Part shown: piece by piece, positions 14,636 through 23,574 of the stretch | Layout of the letters: every line of letters starts with the position of its first letter | Numbering within the stretch: the first letter of the stretch is position 1 | NCBI GenBank assembly: GCA_964458485.1 | Contig: CAYWJA010000010.1 | Location: 1-44,763, forward strand | Direction of reading: 5' to 3' | Length of the DNA: 44,763 nucleotides | From: CAYWJA01 sp964458485 | GTDB taxonomy: Bacteria; Patescibacteriota; Gracilibacteria; UM-FILTER-43-11 | Made by a program: the position numbers and the translations under genes | Notes under the pieces: model-generated | What the model was told of the DNA's origin: nothing | The model's database searches: none | What the model saw: only the letters and a program-made list of their open reading frames with translations

Positions 14636-15874
14636 ATGATTTATTTCAAAAAAATATTTATCGGACTTTTAATCAGCCTGAGTATTATTGCTGCACCACT
14701 TACGTTTGCAATTGAGCAGCCAAAAGATACTGTAAGAATAGAAGTTTTTGAACGTCAGGATTGTAAGCACTGTAAAGATGAAAAAGCTTTTTTAAATCAA
14801 CTTTCTAAAACGCGAAATGACCTTATTGTTGTTTATCACGATATTGCAGAGTCTGAACATAAAAAGCATTTCCTCCAGTTAACTGAGCTTGAGAAAATTC
14901 CAAAGGTTACACCTATTACAATAATTGATTCTGTAATTATTCAGGGCTTTGACACCGAAGAAACAACAGGTAAAAAAATCAAGGCACTTATAAAAGGTGC
15001 GAAAGGAAAAAAACAACTTACTTTTGAGGAATTTATTAAGGCTGGTGGTAGCACTAAAGTCGAAAATAGCGGAAAGGCATGTGATATTGATGGGAATTCT
15101 GTTGTCTGTGGAGTACAGAGTGTTAATTATTGGATCAATATTCCTTTTTTTGGCGCTGTAGATGTATCTAAATATTCCTTGCCAACATTATCTCTCATAC
15201 TCGGATTTGTTGATGGATTTAATCCATGTGCAATGTGGGTACTTGTTATGTTTTTAACAATTCTTGCAGAGGTTGGATCACGCAAGAAGATGTTGCAGAT
15301 AGCAGGTCTCTTTATTTTTGCTGAAGCTGTAATGTATTACCTAATTCTCAACGTCTGGATGACTACCTGGGATTTTGTAGGGATGGATAGGATTATTACA
15401 CCAATAGTCGGATTGGTAGCAGTTGGCGCGGGTGGATACTTTTTGTATCTTTTTTATAAAAAGGATCAGGAATGTAAAGTAGGGAGCCTTGAGCAAAAGC
15501 GTAAGACACATGAAAAAATAAAGGGTTATGCCACTGCTCCGATGACAATATTAACGGCGCTCGGAATACTTGGCGTTGCATTTTCTGTAAATATAATCGA
15601 ATTCGCCTGCTCTGTTGGCATACCGCAAACATTCACCAAGATTCTTGACCTCAGCCAATTAGATTGGATTGGGAAGCAATTTTACAATGCACTTTATATA
15701 TTAATGTATATGGTGGATGATTTAATTATCTTTGGTATAGCAATGTATAGCTTTGATAAAATCGGTTTAACCACCCATAAATACACCCGTGTTTCTCACT
15801 TCATCGGCGGGCTTATAATGGTAATACTTGGGTTGATATTACTTATTGATCCGACGTTGTTGGTTTTTGGGTAG
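14636..15874 (+). CDS. Thioredoxin-DsbD/CcdA-like membrane fusion
   Basis: 412 residues. A signal or anchor helix (about 8-26) precedes a thioredoxin-like domain with C43-K-H-C46 (QDCKHCKDEKAF), then about six to seven membrane helices of the DsbD/CcdA type, with C198 in GFNPCAMW and C325 in EFACSVGIP positioned as the transmembrane redox pair. Such proteins carry reducing equivalents across the membrane to extracytoplasmic disulfides. Two more cysteines (about 149, 158) lie in the linker. It is monocistronic with its own operator-bearing promoter. Confidence 0.85.
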   Translation: MIYFKKIFIGLLISLSIIAAPLTFAIEQPKDTVRIEVFERQDCKHCKDEKAFLNQLSKTRNDLIVVYHDIAESEHKKHFLQLTELEKIPKVTPITIIDSVIIQGFDTEETTGKKIKALIKGAKGKKQLTFEEFIKAGGSTKVENSGKACDIDGNSVVCGVQSVNYWINIPFFGAVDVSKYSLPTLSLILGFVDGFNPCAMWVLVMFLTILAEVGSRKKMLQIAGLFIFAEAVMYYLILNVWMTTWDFVGMDRIITPIVGLVAVGAGGYFLYLFYKKDQECKVGSLEQKRKTHEKIKGYATAPMTILTALGILGVAFSVNIIEFACSVGIPQTFTKILDLSQLDWIGKQFYNALYILMYMVDDLIIFGIAMYSFDKIGLTTHKYTRVSHFIGGLIMVILGLILLIDPTLLVFG

Positions 15875-15917
15875 TATATGGTATGGTTATATCTAATCTA
15901 AAATATAATTTTTACTT

Positions 15918-16175
15918 ATGCCCACAAAAAAATTACAAATCATAGATGATTTAAATGGTAGGCAGGTTAAGGATGCTGTTAATTTTTTAGAGAAATTTCC
16001 CAACCCTAAAACGCCTCTAAATGTACAAGTTCAAATGGCTGTTGCATCTGTTGCAGGTCAAGAAATGGTAGACATAGATTCCCCAAAAGATTTAACAGAG
16101 GCTTTTATAAGAAGGGCTGAGGGGGAATCAGGAATGGGCCATGAGAGAGTTACAAAGTTATTTGGATCAAAATAA
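15918..16175 (+). CDS. Small soluble protein, unknown
   Basis: 85 residues with no recognised family, signal peptide or membrane helix. The composition is that of a compact, mainly helical protein (LNVQVQMAVASVAGQEMVDI, then DLTEAFIRRAEGE). It follows the Trx-DsbD gene by 43 nt on the same strand and may be co-transcribed. Confidence 0.5.
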   Translation: MPTKKLQIIDDLNGRQVKDAVNFLEKFPNPKTPLNVQVQMAVASVAGQEMVDIDSPKDLTEAFIRRAEGESGMGHERVTKLFGSK

Positions 16176-16226
16176 ATATTATAATTTCGGTTTATTGTGA
16201 TGGTTTTTAGGGTATAGATAATATAC

Positions 16227-16255
16227 TTGACAAATATTATTAATAGTGTTATTAT
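16227..16255 (+). promoter_or_regulatory. Promoter for the 16300 gene
   Basis: TTGACA (16227-16232), a 17-nt spacer and TATTAT (16250-16255), 44 nt before the ATG. Confidence 0.6.
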
Positions 16256-16299
16256 TCTAATATAAGCTAATTTATTTTATATTTAATAATATTAATAAT

Positions 16300-18138
16300 A
16301 TGGGTAATGATTGGAAAGAACAATTAAAGAAAATGAGTGGTCGCATGAAGCGTACTCCCAAAACGTCCGTAGGCGCAAGACTTAGAACTAGGCGGCATCA
16401 AATAGTTCGATTATTTACGGATATCGACAGAGTTTTAAATGCTGCAAAGGATGTGGTCAGAGTGAACAAAGGGGATCTTGATATTATGCAATCAAAAATT
16501 GCTGTTGGAACAAAATGTCCTGGCTCTAAGGAGGTGGAATTGGTAGAAGCTATGATATTGGACTTGGAAGCAGCTGTTGCGCAGCTAAGAGAGAGATTCT
16601 CTCCAGTAATGTTAGCAGATGTGGATGAAGATGATATTCCACAGTCATTATTAGATGATGCTAATAAACTAAAAGCTGAAGTACAAGGATTACAAGAGGA
16701 ACAAGCATTATATTTAAAATCATTAGCTCAGGTAATAGAGGAAAAAAGACAATTAGTTCATTCAGCATTGGATGCAGGGAGGGAAATTATTGGGATTGAA
16801 AGTGAATATATAGATCGGGCAGTAATGTTAGTTTCAAGGGCAAACAGGGAATTGGTTTCAATTGATGGTACGTTAAGTGTTATGAGAGCCGGAGAAGTAA
16901 TGTTTGGAAAACAAGAAACTCCTATGTCTGCAGTAGATTATGAGCATAATTTACGCATAGGCATAGAGCAGCTGAAAGATGTTTTAACTCATTTTGGTAT
17001 TACTCAAACAGCATTATCTGAGATTGCCCAAGATATTCCTGCAGACCTTCCTAATTTAATAGATGAAGTCAATAAGGCAACAGAAAATTTATCAATGATT
17101 GTGTCTTATGTGCGGGAGTTAAAGGGTAGAAGGGAAGATTTTAAAAAATTAGATTGTATTATTAAGGATGGGAGAATGTTGGAAATGTTATCGGATGAGG
17201 CGCAGCAACATTTACGTAATTTGCATGATGCATTAAAAAGTTTTATCGATTATGTAGAGCAGTATGTTGGAGATGCAGAAAAAATTGAAGATTTGTTGAG
17301 TCAGCCTGATGAACATAGGGCAGAAGTTAAAGAAAAAGCAATTGGTTTACATAGCACTATAGGACAATATTATCGAGATAATCCAAATGAACCTTCTAAT
17401 GTTGATAAATATTATGATTTATTTAAGTCTTTTTTGTCGCTATTAGACTATCCGCCAAAAACGGTAGAAAAAGAAGGGTATTATAGTATGTGGTGTGGTT
17501 CGTGGTCTAACAAAGACAAAGGACCGATATGCATGAAAGATGGTGATGAATTGAAGTATTTATACTGTACTAGGCTAACTGATCCATTGGAATTGGAATC
17601 AATGTCATTACCACAACCAATAAAGACGGGTATGGTCGATATAGATGATGGTGAATTTTGTAATCGTTTTGGCGCTAAATTACCACAAGATTTATCTGGA
17701 CATGCGAAAGATGCTTTTCATTTAGCTATGACAGGTGTCACAATATTGCCCACCTCTAGCTCTCGCTTTGGATATAAAGTTAAACAAAAAAGGAATGGAG
17801 ATGGAGATGGTGAATCATTAGAGTTACGTACACAGGGTCAGCTTATATTGGCGAGTCTTAATCCGGATGTAGTTACAGATGGACAATTATTAGGTAGTGG
17901 CGGTCATTATAAGGCATATGTTTTTGGTAATAAAACTGTTGTTGAATTTGATCAGGAGGCTCATGGTACATACTTTTTTGATACAGAATATTTTACAACC
18001 CTAAGGGAATGGAGTCGTTCTGAAATTCTTACCGAAAAGCCTGAAGGATTTTATAGGAGAATTATTCATCCAAAGGGTAAGTGGGATTTATGGAGAGATA
18101 GGGTGGAGGAATTTATTACAGCACCACAAGAATCCTAA
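16300..18138 (+). CDS. Large helical protein, unknown function
   Basis: 612 residues, no signal peptide or membrane helix. Residues about 1-380 are long charged helices, probably coiled coil (for example VQGLQEEQALYLKSLAQVIE). The C-terminal 200 residues look globular and rich in Trp, Gly and aromatics (YYSMWCGSWSNKDKGPICMK; GSGGHYKAYVFGNKTVVEF; EGFYRRIIHPKGKWDLW). I recognise no family. Its last 51 nt overlap the 3' end of the convergent FkbM gene, so both end in the same DNA. Confidence 0.65.
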   Translation: MGNDWKEQLKKMSGRMKRTPKTSVGARLRTRRHQIVRLFTDIDRVLNAAKDVVRVNKGDLDIMQSKIAVGTKCPGSKEVELVEAMILDLEAAVAQLRERFSPVMLADVDEDDIPQSLLDDANKLKAEVQGLQEEQALYLKSLAQVIEEKRQLVHSALDAGREIIGIESEYIDRAVMLVSRANRELVSIDGTLSVMRAGEVMFGKQETPMSAVDYEHNLRIGIEQLKDVLTHFGITQTALSEIAQDIPADLPNLIDEVNKATENLSMIVSYVRELKGRREDFKKLDCIIKDGRMLEMLSDEAQQHLRNLHDALKSFIDYVEQYVGDAEKIEDLLSQPDEHRAEVKEKAIGLHSTIGQYYRDNPNEPSNVDKYYDLFKSFLSLLDYPPKTVEKEGYYSMWCGSWSNKDKGPICMKDGDELKYLYCTRLTDPLELESMSLPQPIKTGMVDIDDGEFCNRFGAKLPQDLSGHAKDAFHLAMTGVTILPTSSSRFGYKVKQKRNGDGDGESLELRTQGQLILASLNPDVVTDGQLLGSGGHYKAYVFGNKTVVEFDQEAHGTYFFDTEYFTTLREWSRSEILTEKPEGFYRRIIHPKGKWDLWRDRVEEFITAPQES

Positions 18139-18849
18139 TTCCGGTTTTTTGTGATTTGGATACTTCTGCACTTTATATCCCATTTTTTGTAAATAGTTTT
18201 TTAATTCATCACCAGTGCCTCCGCAGGAGTCCGCAGACTCTGACGGAGTCCTGCGGACTTCATCTGCCCAATTGTGATACTCAATAAAAATGGAGGTTAT
18301 TTTTTTGAAAATAGATTTATCTGCCGAATAGATAATTTTGAATTCACTACCTTCGCAATCTAATTTTAAAAGGTCGCATTTTACGATTCGATTTTTTGTG
18401 AATATTCGATCCAATGTTGTCGTCTGAATTATCTGCGTTTCACCAGTTGGCTCAATTGCCTTTGTAAGTGAGTGGTTTAGGTCTTCTTTGCTAATTTGTA
18501 GCTCCATTTGCCCAATAGAGTCACTAACTGCAAGGTTTTTTGAGTAAACATTTTTTATACGATTATTTTTTAAGTTCTGTTTTAATAAATCGTAATTATC
18601 AATATGTGGTTCAAAAGCGTAAATTGGCACATCTGAATTGAGTAGGGAAGTCATTATGCTGAAAAAACCCAAATGTCCGCCAATATCGATAATACAGTTT
18701 TTTGCATTCTTAATCACTTCATCACAAAATCTATATTGATGATCTAAAAATAATTCATTCGCCACATAAAAGTCGCCGTCATTACGGAGCGTCAGGTTTA
18801 TTTGTTTGCCGAGGAATTTGAAATGCTGCTGCATAGTCTCAAGTCTCAA
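18088..18849 (-). CDS. FkbM-family SAM-dependent methyltransferase
   Basis: 253 residues. SAM-binding motif I is IIDIGGHLGFFS (about 53-64), the acidic loop is YAFEPH (about 77-82), and the FkbM core continues with LLKLDCEGSEFKIIYS and SIFIEYHNW. Family members O-methylate sugars or other small molecules, often in surface glycan synthesis. Residues about 197-213 (VRRTPSESADSCGGTGD) are encoded by a GC-rich palindromic repeat inserted in frame near the C-terminus. The gene overlaps the convergent 612-residue gene by 51 nt. Confidence 0.85.
   Translation of the reverse strand: MRLETMQQHFKFLGKQINLTLRNDGDFYVANELFLDHQYRFCDEVIKNAKNCIIDIGGHLGFFSIMTSLLNSDVPIYAFEPHIDNYDLLKQNLKNNRIKNVYSKNLAVSDSIGQMELQISKEDLNHSLTKAIEPTGETQIIQTTTLDRIFTKNRIVKCDLLKLDCEGSEFKIIYSADKSIFKKITSIFIEYHNWADEVRRTPSESADSCGGTGDELKNYLQKMGYKVQKYPNHKKPELGFLWCCNKFLHPISP
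18221..18256. repeat. Palindromic repeat inserted in the FkbM coding sequence
   Basis: Arms CCGCAGGAGTCCG and CGGAGTCCTGCGG pair over 13 bp with one mismatch around a 10-nt loop. It is far more GC-rich than its surroundings. It behaves like an in-frame palindromic element comparable to Rickettsia palindromic elements. Confidence 0.75.
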
Positions 18850-18870
18850 GTGCTAGTCTCAAGTGCTATG
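18838..18870. repeat. Tandem AGTCTCAAGTGCT repeats
   Basis: Two 13-nt units, preceded by a partial copy, overlap the 5' end of the FkbM gene. The same words recur at 25591-25620 and 33534-33546. Confidence 0.6.
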
Positions 18871-18908
18871 ATATAATATACACACATTATCTATTAACCA
18901 AAAATAAA

Positions 18909-19163
18909 ATGAAACGTTTTCACATACTATCCTTTGCCCTCGCAGCTGGCATTCTTTGGGGTGCTGGGCTTTTTTGCCTCGCAATACTTGGTATTTACGG
19001 AATAGGAGACGAAATAATAGTTCATCTTGCAGATGCATATATTGGGCTGGACTCTACTATATTGGGTGCATTTATTGGCCTTATTTGGGGCTTTGTAGAC
19101 GCGTTTATAGGAGGCGCTATTTTTGCATGGCTTTATAACTTTTTTGCGGCTAAGTTTAAATAG
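18909..19163 (+). CDS. Small holin-like membrane protein
   Basis: 84 residues with two to three hydrophobic segments and Gly-rich packing motifs (GILWGAGLF; GAFIGLIWGFVDAFIGGAIFAWLYNFF). It resembles a widespread family of small proteins often annotated 'bacteriophage holin', whose function in cells is not established. A TATAAT box at 18872-18877 precedes it. No phage genes are adjacent, so I would not infer lysis. Confidence 0.65.
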   Translation: MKRFHILSFALAAGILWGAGLFCLAILGIYGIGDEIIVHLADAYIGLDSTILGAFIGLIWGFVDAFIGGAIFAWLYNFFAAKFK

Positions 19164-19175
19164 TCTTGAATTTAA

Positions 19176-19255
19176 TTCCGAATAGTGGCTAGAGTCGTGG
19201 CTAGAATAGTGGATCTAATACCACAACCCTAGCCACAATACTAGCCACCACTCGA
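19176..19255. repeat. Inverted array of GTGGCTAG units
   Basis: Left units (AGTGGCTAGAGTCGTGGCTAG, split by variants) are complementary to CTAGCCACAATACTAGCCAC on the right. It lies between convergent genes, just before the TspO stop codon. Confidence 0.65.
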
Positions 19256-19256
19256 A

Positions 19257-19775
19257 TCAGTTCAGCATTATAAAAGAAGCATTCAGATAAGTCGCAAAAA
19301 GTACCCAAATTAAATAGGGTATTAGCATATACGCGGCTTTGTGGTTTACCTTAAATGCAGCGAGGATCATTAGCTCTATTACAATTATTAACGCTACAAT
19401 CACATAAAGTGTTGTTGTGATGAGTTCTTGTGTAAAAAATAAATATGGCCATAAAAAAACAAGTATTCCGTTTATTGCATAAAGAGCTACGAATATCTTT
19501 CTGTATTTTTCATCTTTATAATGATTCCATACATGGTAGCCGGCAAGTCCGATCAAAATAAATAGTACCGTCCATACAATAGGGAATACCCAGGATGGCG
19601 GTGTGGCGCCTGGTTTTACTAAAGATGAATAAAACGAGCCTTCCATCACATCCATCCCACTGCCAGCGTAACCGAGTATAAAAATATAAAGAAAGAAAAC
19701 AATAGCAGAAACAGTTTTTTCTTTTTTGGAGGTTTCTTGTTCCATATGGAACAGATTTTTGATGAAGGAAAACAT
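19257..19775 (-). CDS. tspO: TspO/MBR family membrane protein
   Basis: 172 residues with five membrane helices. Family signatures are LVKPGATPPSWVFPIVWTVL, LIGLAGYHVW, YAINGILVFLWPYLFF and YLIWVLFATYLNASF. TspO proteins bind tetrapyrroles and are linked to stress and porphyrin responses. There is an extra N-terminal stretch of about 20 residues. The start codon is 1 nt from the end of a tandem-unit hairpin, leaving no Shine-Dalgarno. Confidence 0.9.
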   Translation of the reverse strand: MFSFIKNLFHMEQETSKKEKTVSAIVFFLYIFILGYAGSGMDVMEGSFYSSLVKPGATPPSWVFPIVWTVLFILIGLAGYHVWNHYKDEKYRKIFVALYAINGILVFLWPYLFFTQELITTTLYVIVALIIVIELMILAAFKVNHKAAYMLIPYLIWVLFATYLNASFIMLN

Positions 19776-19776
19776 A

Positions 19777-19873
19777 TTAGTGCTGTCGTGCTGTCGTGCT
19801 GTCGTGCTTTTGTCCTAATGTGGTAATATCAGAGTACGACAGGACTAAAGCACTAAAGCACTACAGCACTAAT
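19777..19873. repeat. Hairpin of TAGTGCTGTCGTGC units
   Basis: The left arm is three 8-nt units of GTGCTGTC type. The right arm (GTACGACAGGACTAAAGCACTAAAGCACTACAGCAC, broken by variants) is complementary. The same vocabulary builds the hairpins at 26373-26456 and 35797-35888. It separates the beta-propeller and TspO genes. Confidence 0.75.
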
Positions 19874-19879
19874 TAAAAA

Positions 19880-22348
19880 TTATTTAACATCAACCGCACC
19901 AACCTCCTTCACAGTTTTCATATCACTCGCCTTAATTTTTCCCTGTGAAATTGAGTACAGGTAGTCGCCGATGTATATGATGCGCTGGATGTTTTTTAAG
20001 TAATTGTATGGCCAGTAGCTACCCATCTTTTTTATATCATCATCAGAATAATGAGTAATGCGACCACGCTCACTAAATCCAGTTTTGCTGTTTAAATTAT
20101 ACACTACTGCACCGGAAAATGTAGTGTCATAATTATAAGATGGCTCGCACTTGTCTCCAATACAGGTTTTACCCCTTTTTGTTTTTTTAATTATTTGAAT
20201 TGGGAAGGCAAGTAGCTCCTTTTCTTTGTCAAATAAAAGCGCTTTATGATTACGTAAGAGTTCAGAATATGTACCCCGGTCTCCAATATTCTCAGTAAAT
20301 TTTTGTTTAGGCTTTGTTACATCACTTACATCAAACAGTGCCATCTTAAAACCTGCTGCAACAGTACCCCATTTTGCCTCTTCGGTATCTTTACCAAAAC
20401 CAATTATATGATTTTCATCATATGGATGAAGGTAATTACTAAAGCCAGGAATTTTAAGTTTACCTAGAATTTTTGGATTTTTAGGATCTTTTAATGTAAT
20501 AACAAATAATGGATCAACTTCTTTAAATGTAACCATATAAAGCCTGTCACCCATAAATCTGGTTGAGTAAATACGCTCACCCGGTGCAATGTCTTCAATT
20601 TTTCCAACAGTTTTCATGTCTTTATTTAAAACAAAAACATTATTACTGGAAGGTTTATCACTAACCCATGAAGGAATTGTTGTAGCTATTCTAAAATGGC
20701 CTGCATTTTCATCCATAGAGAATTGATTCAATATTTTTCCATTTACTTCACCACGACCGGTGTAATCAATTTTTCCATTATTTAATGCAAATTTATAAAC
20801 CAATGTTTTAACCCTGTCCCTTCTCCAATCCCAATCTGTGTAATAATCGTAACTAGTTTTATTGGTGGCCACATATAAATTATTTGTAGATGCATAAACA
20901 TTATTACTTGAACCAAGTAAGGCTTCACGTTCGATTTTACCTTTATTATCATTTAGTGGAATTGATGCAACTATTAAATAATTCGGTCGGACGAAACCAG
21001 GAAGGTAATGAATGTCACCGCATTGCACTATACGTTCAGCTGTTTTATCACCGTCTTTAAGCGTAGGAATTAAATCTTCACCTTTATAAACATTATCCAT
21101 GACCCAAACATTTGGAGATTCATTTAGCACAAGATAAAGTTGGTCATTTATCCTTCTGGAAGTACTATAATTACCATCAAATCTAACAACCCGTTCTTGT
21201 TTTGGCTTACTTCTATCTTTAATATTATAAACAAATACTTTCGTGTAAGATCCATACCAAGGGCGTGGTGGGGCAATCATCTTTGCCACAATACCACTAG
21301 AAGAACTAGAATAAGATGGATAGCTATTACCTATTATTACCATCTGATCTCCGCTCACATACATTTGAGTTGGCGTGAATCCTTTTTCTGCAAAGCTCAC
21401 TTTACTTACCTCCTTCATATTGTTTGGCGGATATGCTTCTAAAATCCGGATCGTAGCACTCTTTATCATATAAATGTATTTGCCATCATTCTTTATAATG
21501 TCTGCTTCATCTACGCCTTTTACCTGTATATTTGTACTAGAGTAATCTGCAGCACCACCAGATGAACTTGAACTAGGCGATGCACTTGTTGTTGCTTTTT
21601 GCATTTTTACCATTGGCGTTGATGTTGTTTCAGCTACAGAATCTAAAGTTACACGACCAATCATTGGGGTTGCGTATCTATAGTTAGCACTTTGATAAGC
21701 ATCAAATTTTTCTTTAAGTGCATTACATGATTTTATGGCAGGAAATTTTTTAGTAATTGAATCATAATCTTGAGAAATCTTATTTGTTTTCTTTTCCTTC
21801 AATCTCCAAACCGTCTCTGCCATTTCACCGCGAGTTATGTTTTTATCAAAAAAGTGAACAGTAGAAGGGATTGCCTTCTTTTTAGCAAGGCTATTTACAT
21901 AACCTGCAAACCATTCCTTATTTGTTCCGGTCTCATCAGGAGTTACCTTGTGAGCCTTTGTAATAATTTTACTGGCTTCTGCAAAATTAATATAATCCGC
22001 TGGTTTAAAATTGCCATCCGGATGGCCTTTTACGTAGCCAAGTTTTTTCGCGGTACATACATATTTTGCGTACCATTCATTTTTTACATCCTTAAAACAA
22101 TTACTACCAGTTGGGTTTTTTACTTGGCTAGCAATAATTATTTTTATAAATTCCGCACGGTTAATACGATTTTCCGGTTTATATTCTCCGCCGCTGTAAC
22201 CTTCAATTACTTTGTCGGATTTTAATTTTTCAATTGCATCCTTATTAATATGGACGCTCGCAACATCGCTAAATGTTGCTGCGTTAGCAGAAACAGACAT
22301 TATTAATATGAGTGTTGTTGCTATTATTGTATTTATGAGCTTTTTCAT
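19880..22348 (-). CDS. Secreted S-layer-homology beta-propeller protein
   Basis: 822 residues. A signal peptide (about 1-24) is followed by three SLH domains (about 25-70 with EYKPENRINRAEF; 85-135 with GNFKPADYINFAE; 140-190 with NITRGEMAETVWRL), a Ser-rich linker, then from about residue 270 a long domain opening with VKGVDEADIIKNDGKYIYMI, the hallmark of the secreted 'beta propeller domain' family. SLH domains anchor proteins to cell-wall polymers. The propeller's ligand is unknown. It is probably a major cell-surface protein. Confidence 0.88.
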   Translation of the reverse strand: MKKLINTIIATTLILIMSVSANAATFSDVASVHINKDAIEKLKSDKVIEGYSGGEYKPENRINRAEFIKIIIASQVKNPTGSNCFKDVKNEWYAKYVCTAKKLGYVKGHPDGNFKPADYINFAEASKIITKAHKVTPDETGTNKEWFAGYVNSLAKKKAIPSTVHFFDKNITRGEMAETVWRLKEKKTNKISQDYDSITKKFPAIKSCNALKEKFDAYQSANYRYATPMIGRVTLDSVAETTSTPMVKMQKATTSASPSSSSSGGAADYSSTNIQVKGVDEADIIKNDGKYIYMIKSATIRILEAYPPNNMKEVSKVSFAEKGFTPTQMYVSGDQMVIIGNSYPSYSSSSSGIVAKMIAPPRPWYGSYTKVFVYNIKDRSKPKQERVVRFDGNYSTSRRINDQLYLVLNESPNVWVMDNVYKGEDLIPTLKDGDKTAERIVQCGDIHYLPGFVRPNYLIVASIPLNDNKGKIEREALLGSSNNVYASTNNLYVATNKTSYDYYTDWDWRRDRVKTLVYKFALNNGKIDYTGRGEVNGKILNQFSMDENAGHFRIATTIPSWVSDKPSSNNVFVLNKDMKTVGKIEDIAPGERIYSTRFMGDRLYMVTFKEVDPLFVITLKDPKNPKILGKLKIPGFSNYLHPYDENHIIGFGKDTEEAKWGTVAAGFKMALFDVSDVTKPKQKFTENIGDRGTYSELLRNHKALLFDKEKELLAFPIQIIKKTKRGKTCIGDKCEPSYNYDTTFSGAVVYNLNSKTGFSERGRITHYSDDDIKKMGSYWPYNYLKNIQRIIYIGDYLYSISQGKIKASDMKTVKEVGAVDVK

Positions 22349-22356
22349 AGTTATTT

Positions 22357-22391
22357 TATTAAGGACTAAGAACTAAGGACTAAGGATTAAG
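22357..22391. repeat. 7-nt ACTAAGG tandem repeats
   Basis: About four ACTAAGA/ACTAAGG/ATTAAG units directly upstream of the SLH beta-propeller gene. Confidence 0.55.
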
Positions 22392-22440
22392 TTTGTATTC
22401 CATGCCCTAGCATAAATATTATACGTTATTTGTTTAAAAA

Positions 22441-22562
22441 GGTTACATTTTTTCCACATTGTTATCATATTGTAACCAAGATAGTAATCAAATGATTATC
22501 AAATAGTCTTTAGAACAATGTGGTCACAATTTGGTTACGCGAACGAAGTGAGCTGGTAACAA
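22441..22562. repeat. Inverted array of 11-nt ATTGTTA-type units
   Basis: Units such as CCACATTGTTAT and CATATTGTAAC on the left are complementary to GAACAATGTGG and GGTTAC/GGTAAC-containing units on the right. They are the same family as the arrays at 7930 and inside polX. They include the word GCGAACGAAGTGAGC. Confidence 0.6.
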
Positions 22563-22574
22563 TATGAATAAGCA

Positions 22575-22610
22575 AAGACCCCCACCCACCAAACGGTAGA
22601 TAGGGGTCTT
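22575..22610 (-). terminator. Probable terminator of the SWIB gene
   Basis: AAGACCCC/GGGGTCTT forms an 8-bp stem 17 nt after the SWIB stop on the minus strand. The T-run after it is short (TCTTTGCTTATT). Confidence 0.55.
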
Positions 22611-22626
22611 AGGTTTTGGAAAGAAA

Positions 22627-22884
22627 TTAGCTAAGATGTTTGAAAACGAGTTTAGTCATTTCGAACATGTTAACTTTGCCTTTACCACCAAACACTTCTT
22701 TAAGAGCAGCGTCTGCATGGATCATGCGTTTTTCTACTTTATCTTGTAGACCGTTCTTTTTAATGTAAGCCCAGAGTTTTTTAACAACTTCTGTGCGAGG
22801 CATTGGGCCTGCGCCTACAACTGCAGCTAAAGTAGCTGATACATTCATAGGTTTCATGAATGCTGGATTTGGTTTTCGAGCCAT
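22627..22884 (-). CDS. SWIB/MDM2-domain protein
   Basis: 85 residues, almost all one SWIB domain: FMKPMNVSATLAAVVGAGPMPRTEVVKKLWAYIKKNGLQD, then DAALKEVFGGKGKVNMFEMTKLVFKHL. Stand-alone SWIB proteins are known in Chlamydiae, plants and some other bacteria, where they associate with DNA or the nucleoid. It has a basic N-terminus and its own terminator, so it is a monocistronic gene. Confidence 0.92.
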   Translation of the reverse strand: MARKPNPAFMKPMNVSATLAAVVGAGPMPRTEVVKKLWAYIKKNGLQDKVEKRMIHADAALKEVFGGKGKVNMFEMTKLVFKHLS

Positions 22885-22994
22885 AATAAATTTTGTTTAA
22901 ATTATAAAACATAAATATTGTAGTAAATTCTTCAGAGTGTGTACAGAGTAAGAAAAAAAAACGACTAGACAGATTCAGAGACGTTTTAGAGTAT

Positions 22995-23066
22995 AACTTC
23001 TCTCAAATCCCAAATTTCAAGCCTAAAATTCAAAATAAGTTCAAAAATTCAAATTTTAAACTTAAA
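22995..23066. repeat. CAAATTTCAAG-type low-complexity inverted repeats
   Basis: Degenerate CAAATCCCAAATTTCAAGC words and their partial complements. Similar to the block at 29671-29777. Confidence 0.4.
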
Positions 23067-23114
23067 AATGGCAATTAAAATATTATGGTATTATTATTTT
23101 ATAATGAATTTATT

Positions 23115-23369
23115 ATGACTTGGTTATTACATATCAAAGACAAAATTAATCTAAAATGCAAGGGTTGTAAAAAAATGTGTTGTCCACCCCATACTTTTCC
23201 GCATAAGTTACCATTTACCAAACCCATAGCAGATGAACCTTGCCATTTTCATAAGGCAAAGTGGAGGATGTTGCATCATAGGATTTTTTGCTCAATTTTA
23301 AAATGCCCTCATTATAAAAAGATGATGGAGGAATATAAGAGATCTCAGATTTCGGATCTCAGATTTTAG
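23115..23369 (+). CDS. Small Cys/His-rich protein, unknown
   Basis: 84 residues from the ATG at 23115. There are eight cysteines in three clusters (CKGCKKMCCPPHTFPH; PCHFHKA; FCSILKCPHY) with many histidines, consistent with one or two metal centres. No family is recognised. An upstream ATG at 23085 would add 10 hydrophobic residues and seems less likely. The coding sequence runs into an ATCTCAGATTTC-type repeat at its 3' end. Confidence 0.6.
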   Translation: MTWLLHIKDKINLKCKGCKKMCCPPHTFPHKLPFTKPIADEPCHFHKAKWRMLHHRIFCSILKCPHYKKMMEEYKRSQISDLRF

Positions 23370-23474
23370 ATTTTTATTTAAATATTTTGAATTTTTTCAT
23401 CTTTTTACAACAAAAAACACCAATAAAAAGGTAGACAAGTAGGCAAGGATAAAGAAGATAATTACCACTTCCAT

Positions 23475-23556
23475 GGAGCGGGTCGGGATGCGAAATGCAG
23501 TCCCGACCCGCTCCGCCTGCGCCCATTGGGCGGAGGCATGAGCAGATCGTCTGCTC
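23475..23556. repeat. Cluster of three GC-rich hairpins at left edge of island 2
   Basis: A 14-bp perfect stem (23475-23488 with 23501-23514) is followed by a CCGCC...GGGCGG stem (23514-23534) and GAGCAGA/TCTGCTC (23540-23556). They lie just past the stop of the minus-strand transporter gene and mark the AT-to-GC transition. The first could terminate the transcript, though no T-run follows. Confidence 0.6.
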
Positions 23557-23574
23557 TTTGTTGGAGCAGAGGGG

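Noticed and set aside
18909..19163. Prophage remnant based on the holin-like protein
   Set aside because: No capsid, terminase, integrase or endolysin genes are adjacent, and this small family is widespread outside phages.
23475..23514. Strong intrinsic terminator in the GC-rich hairpin
   Set aside because: The 14-bp stem is perfect, but no T-run follows on either strand, so I describe it only as a hairpin.
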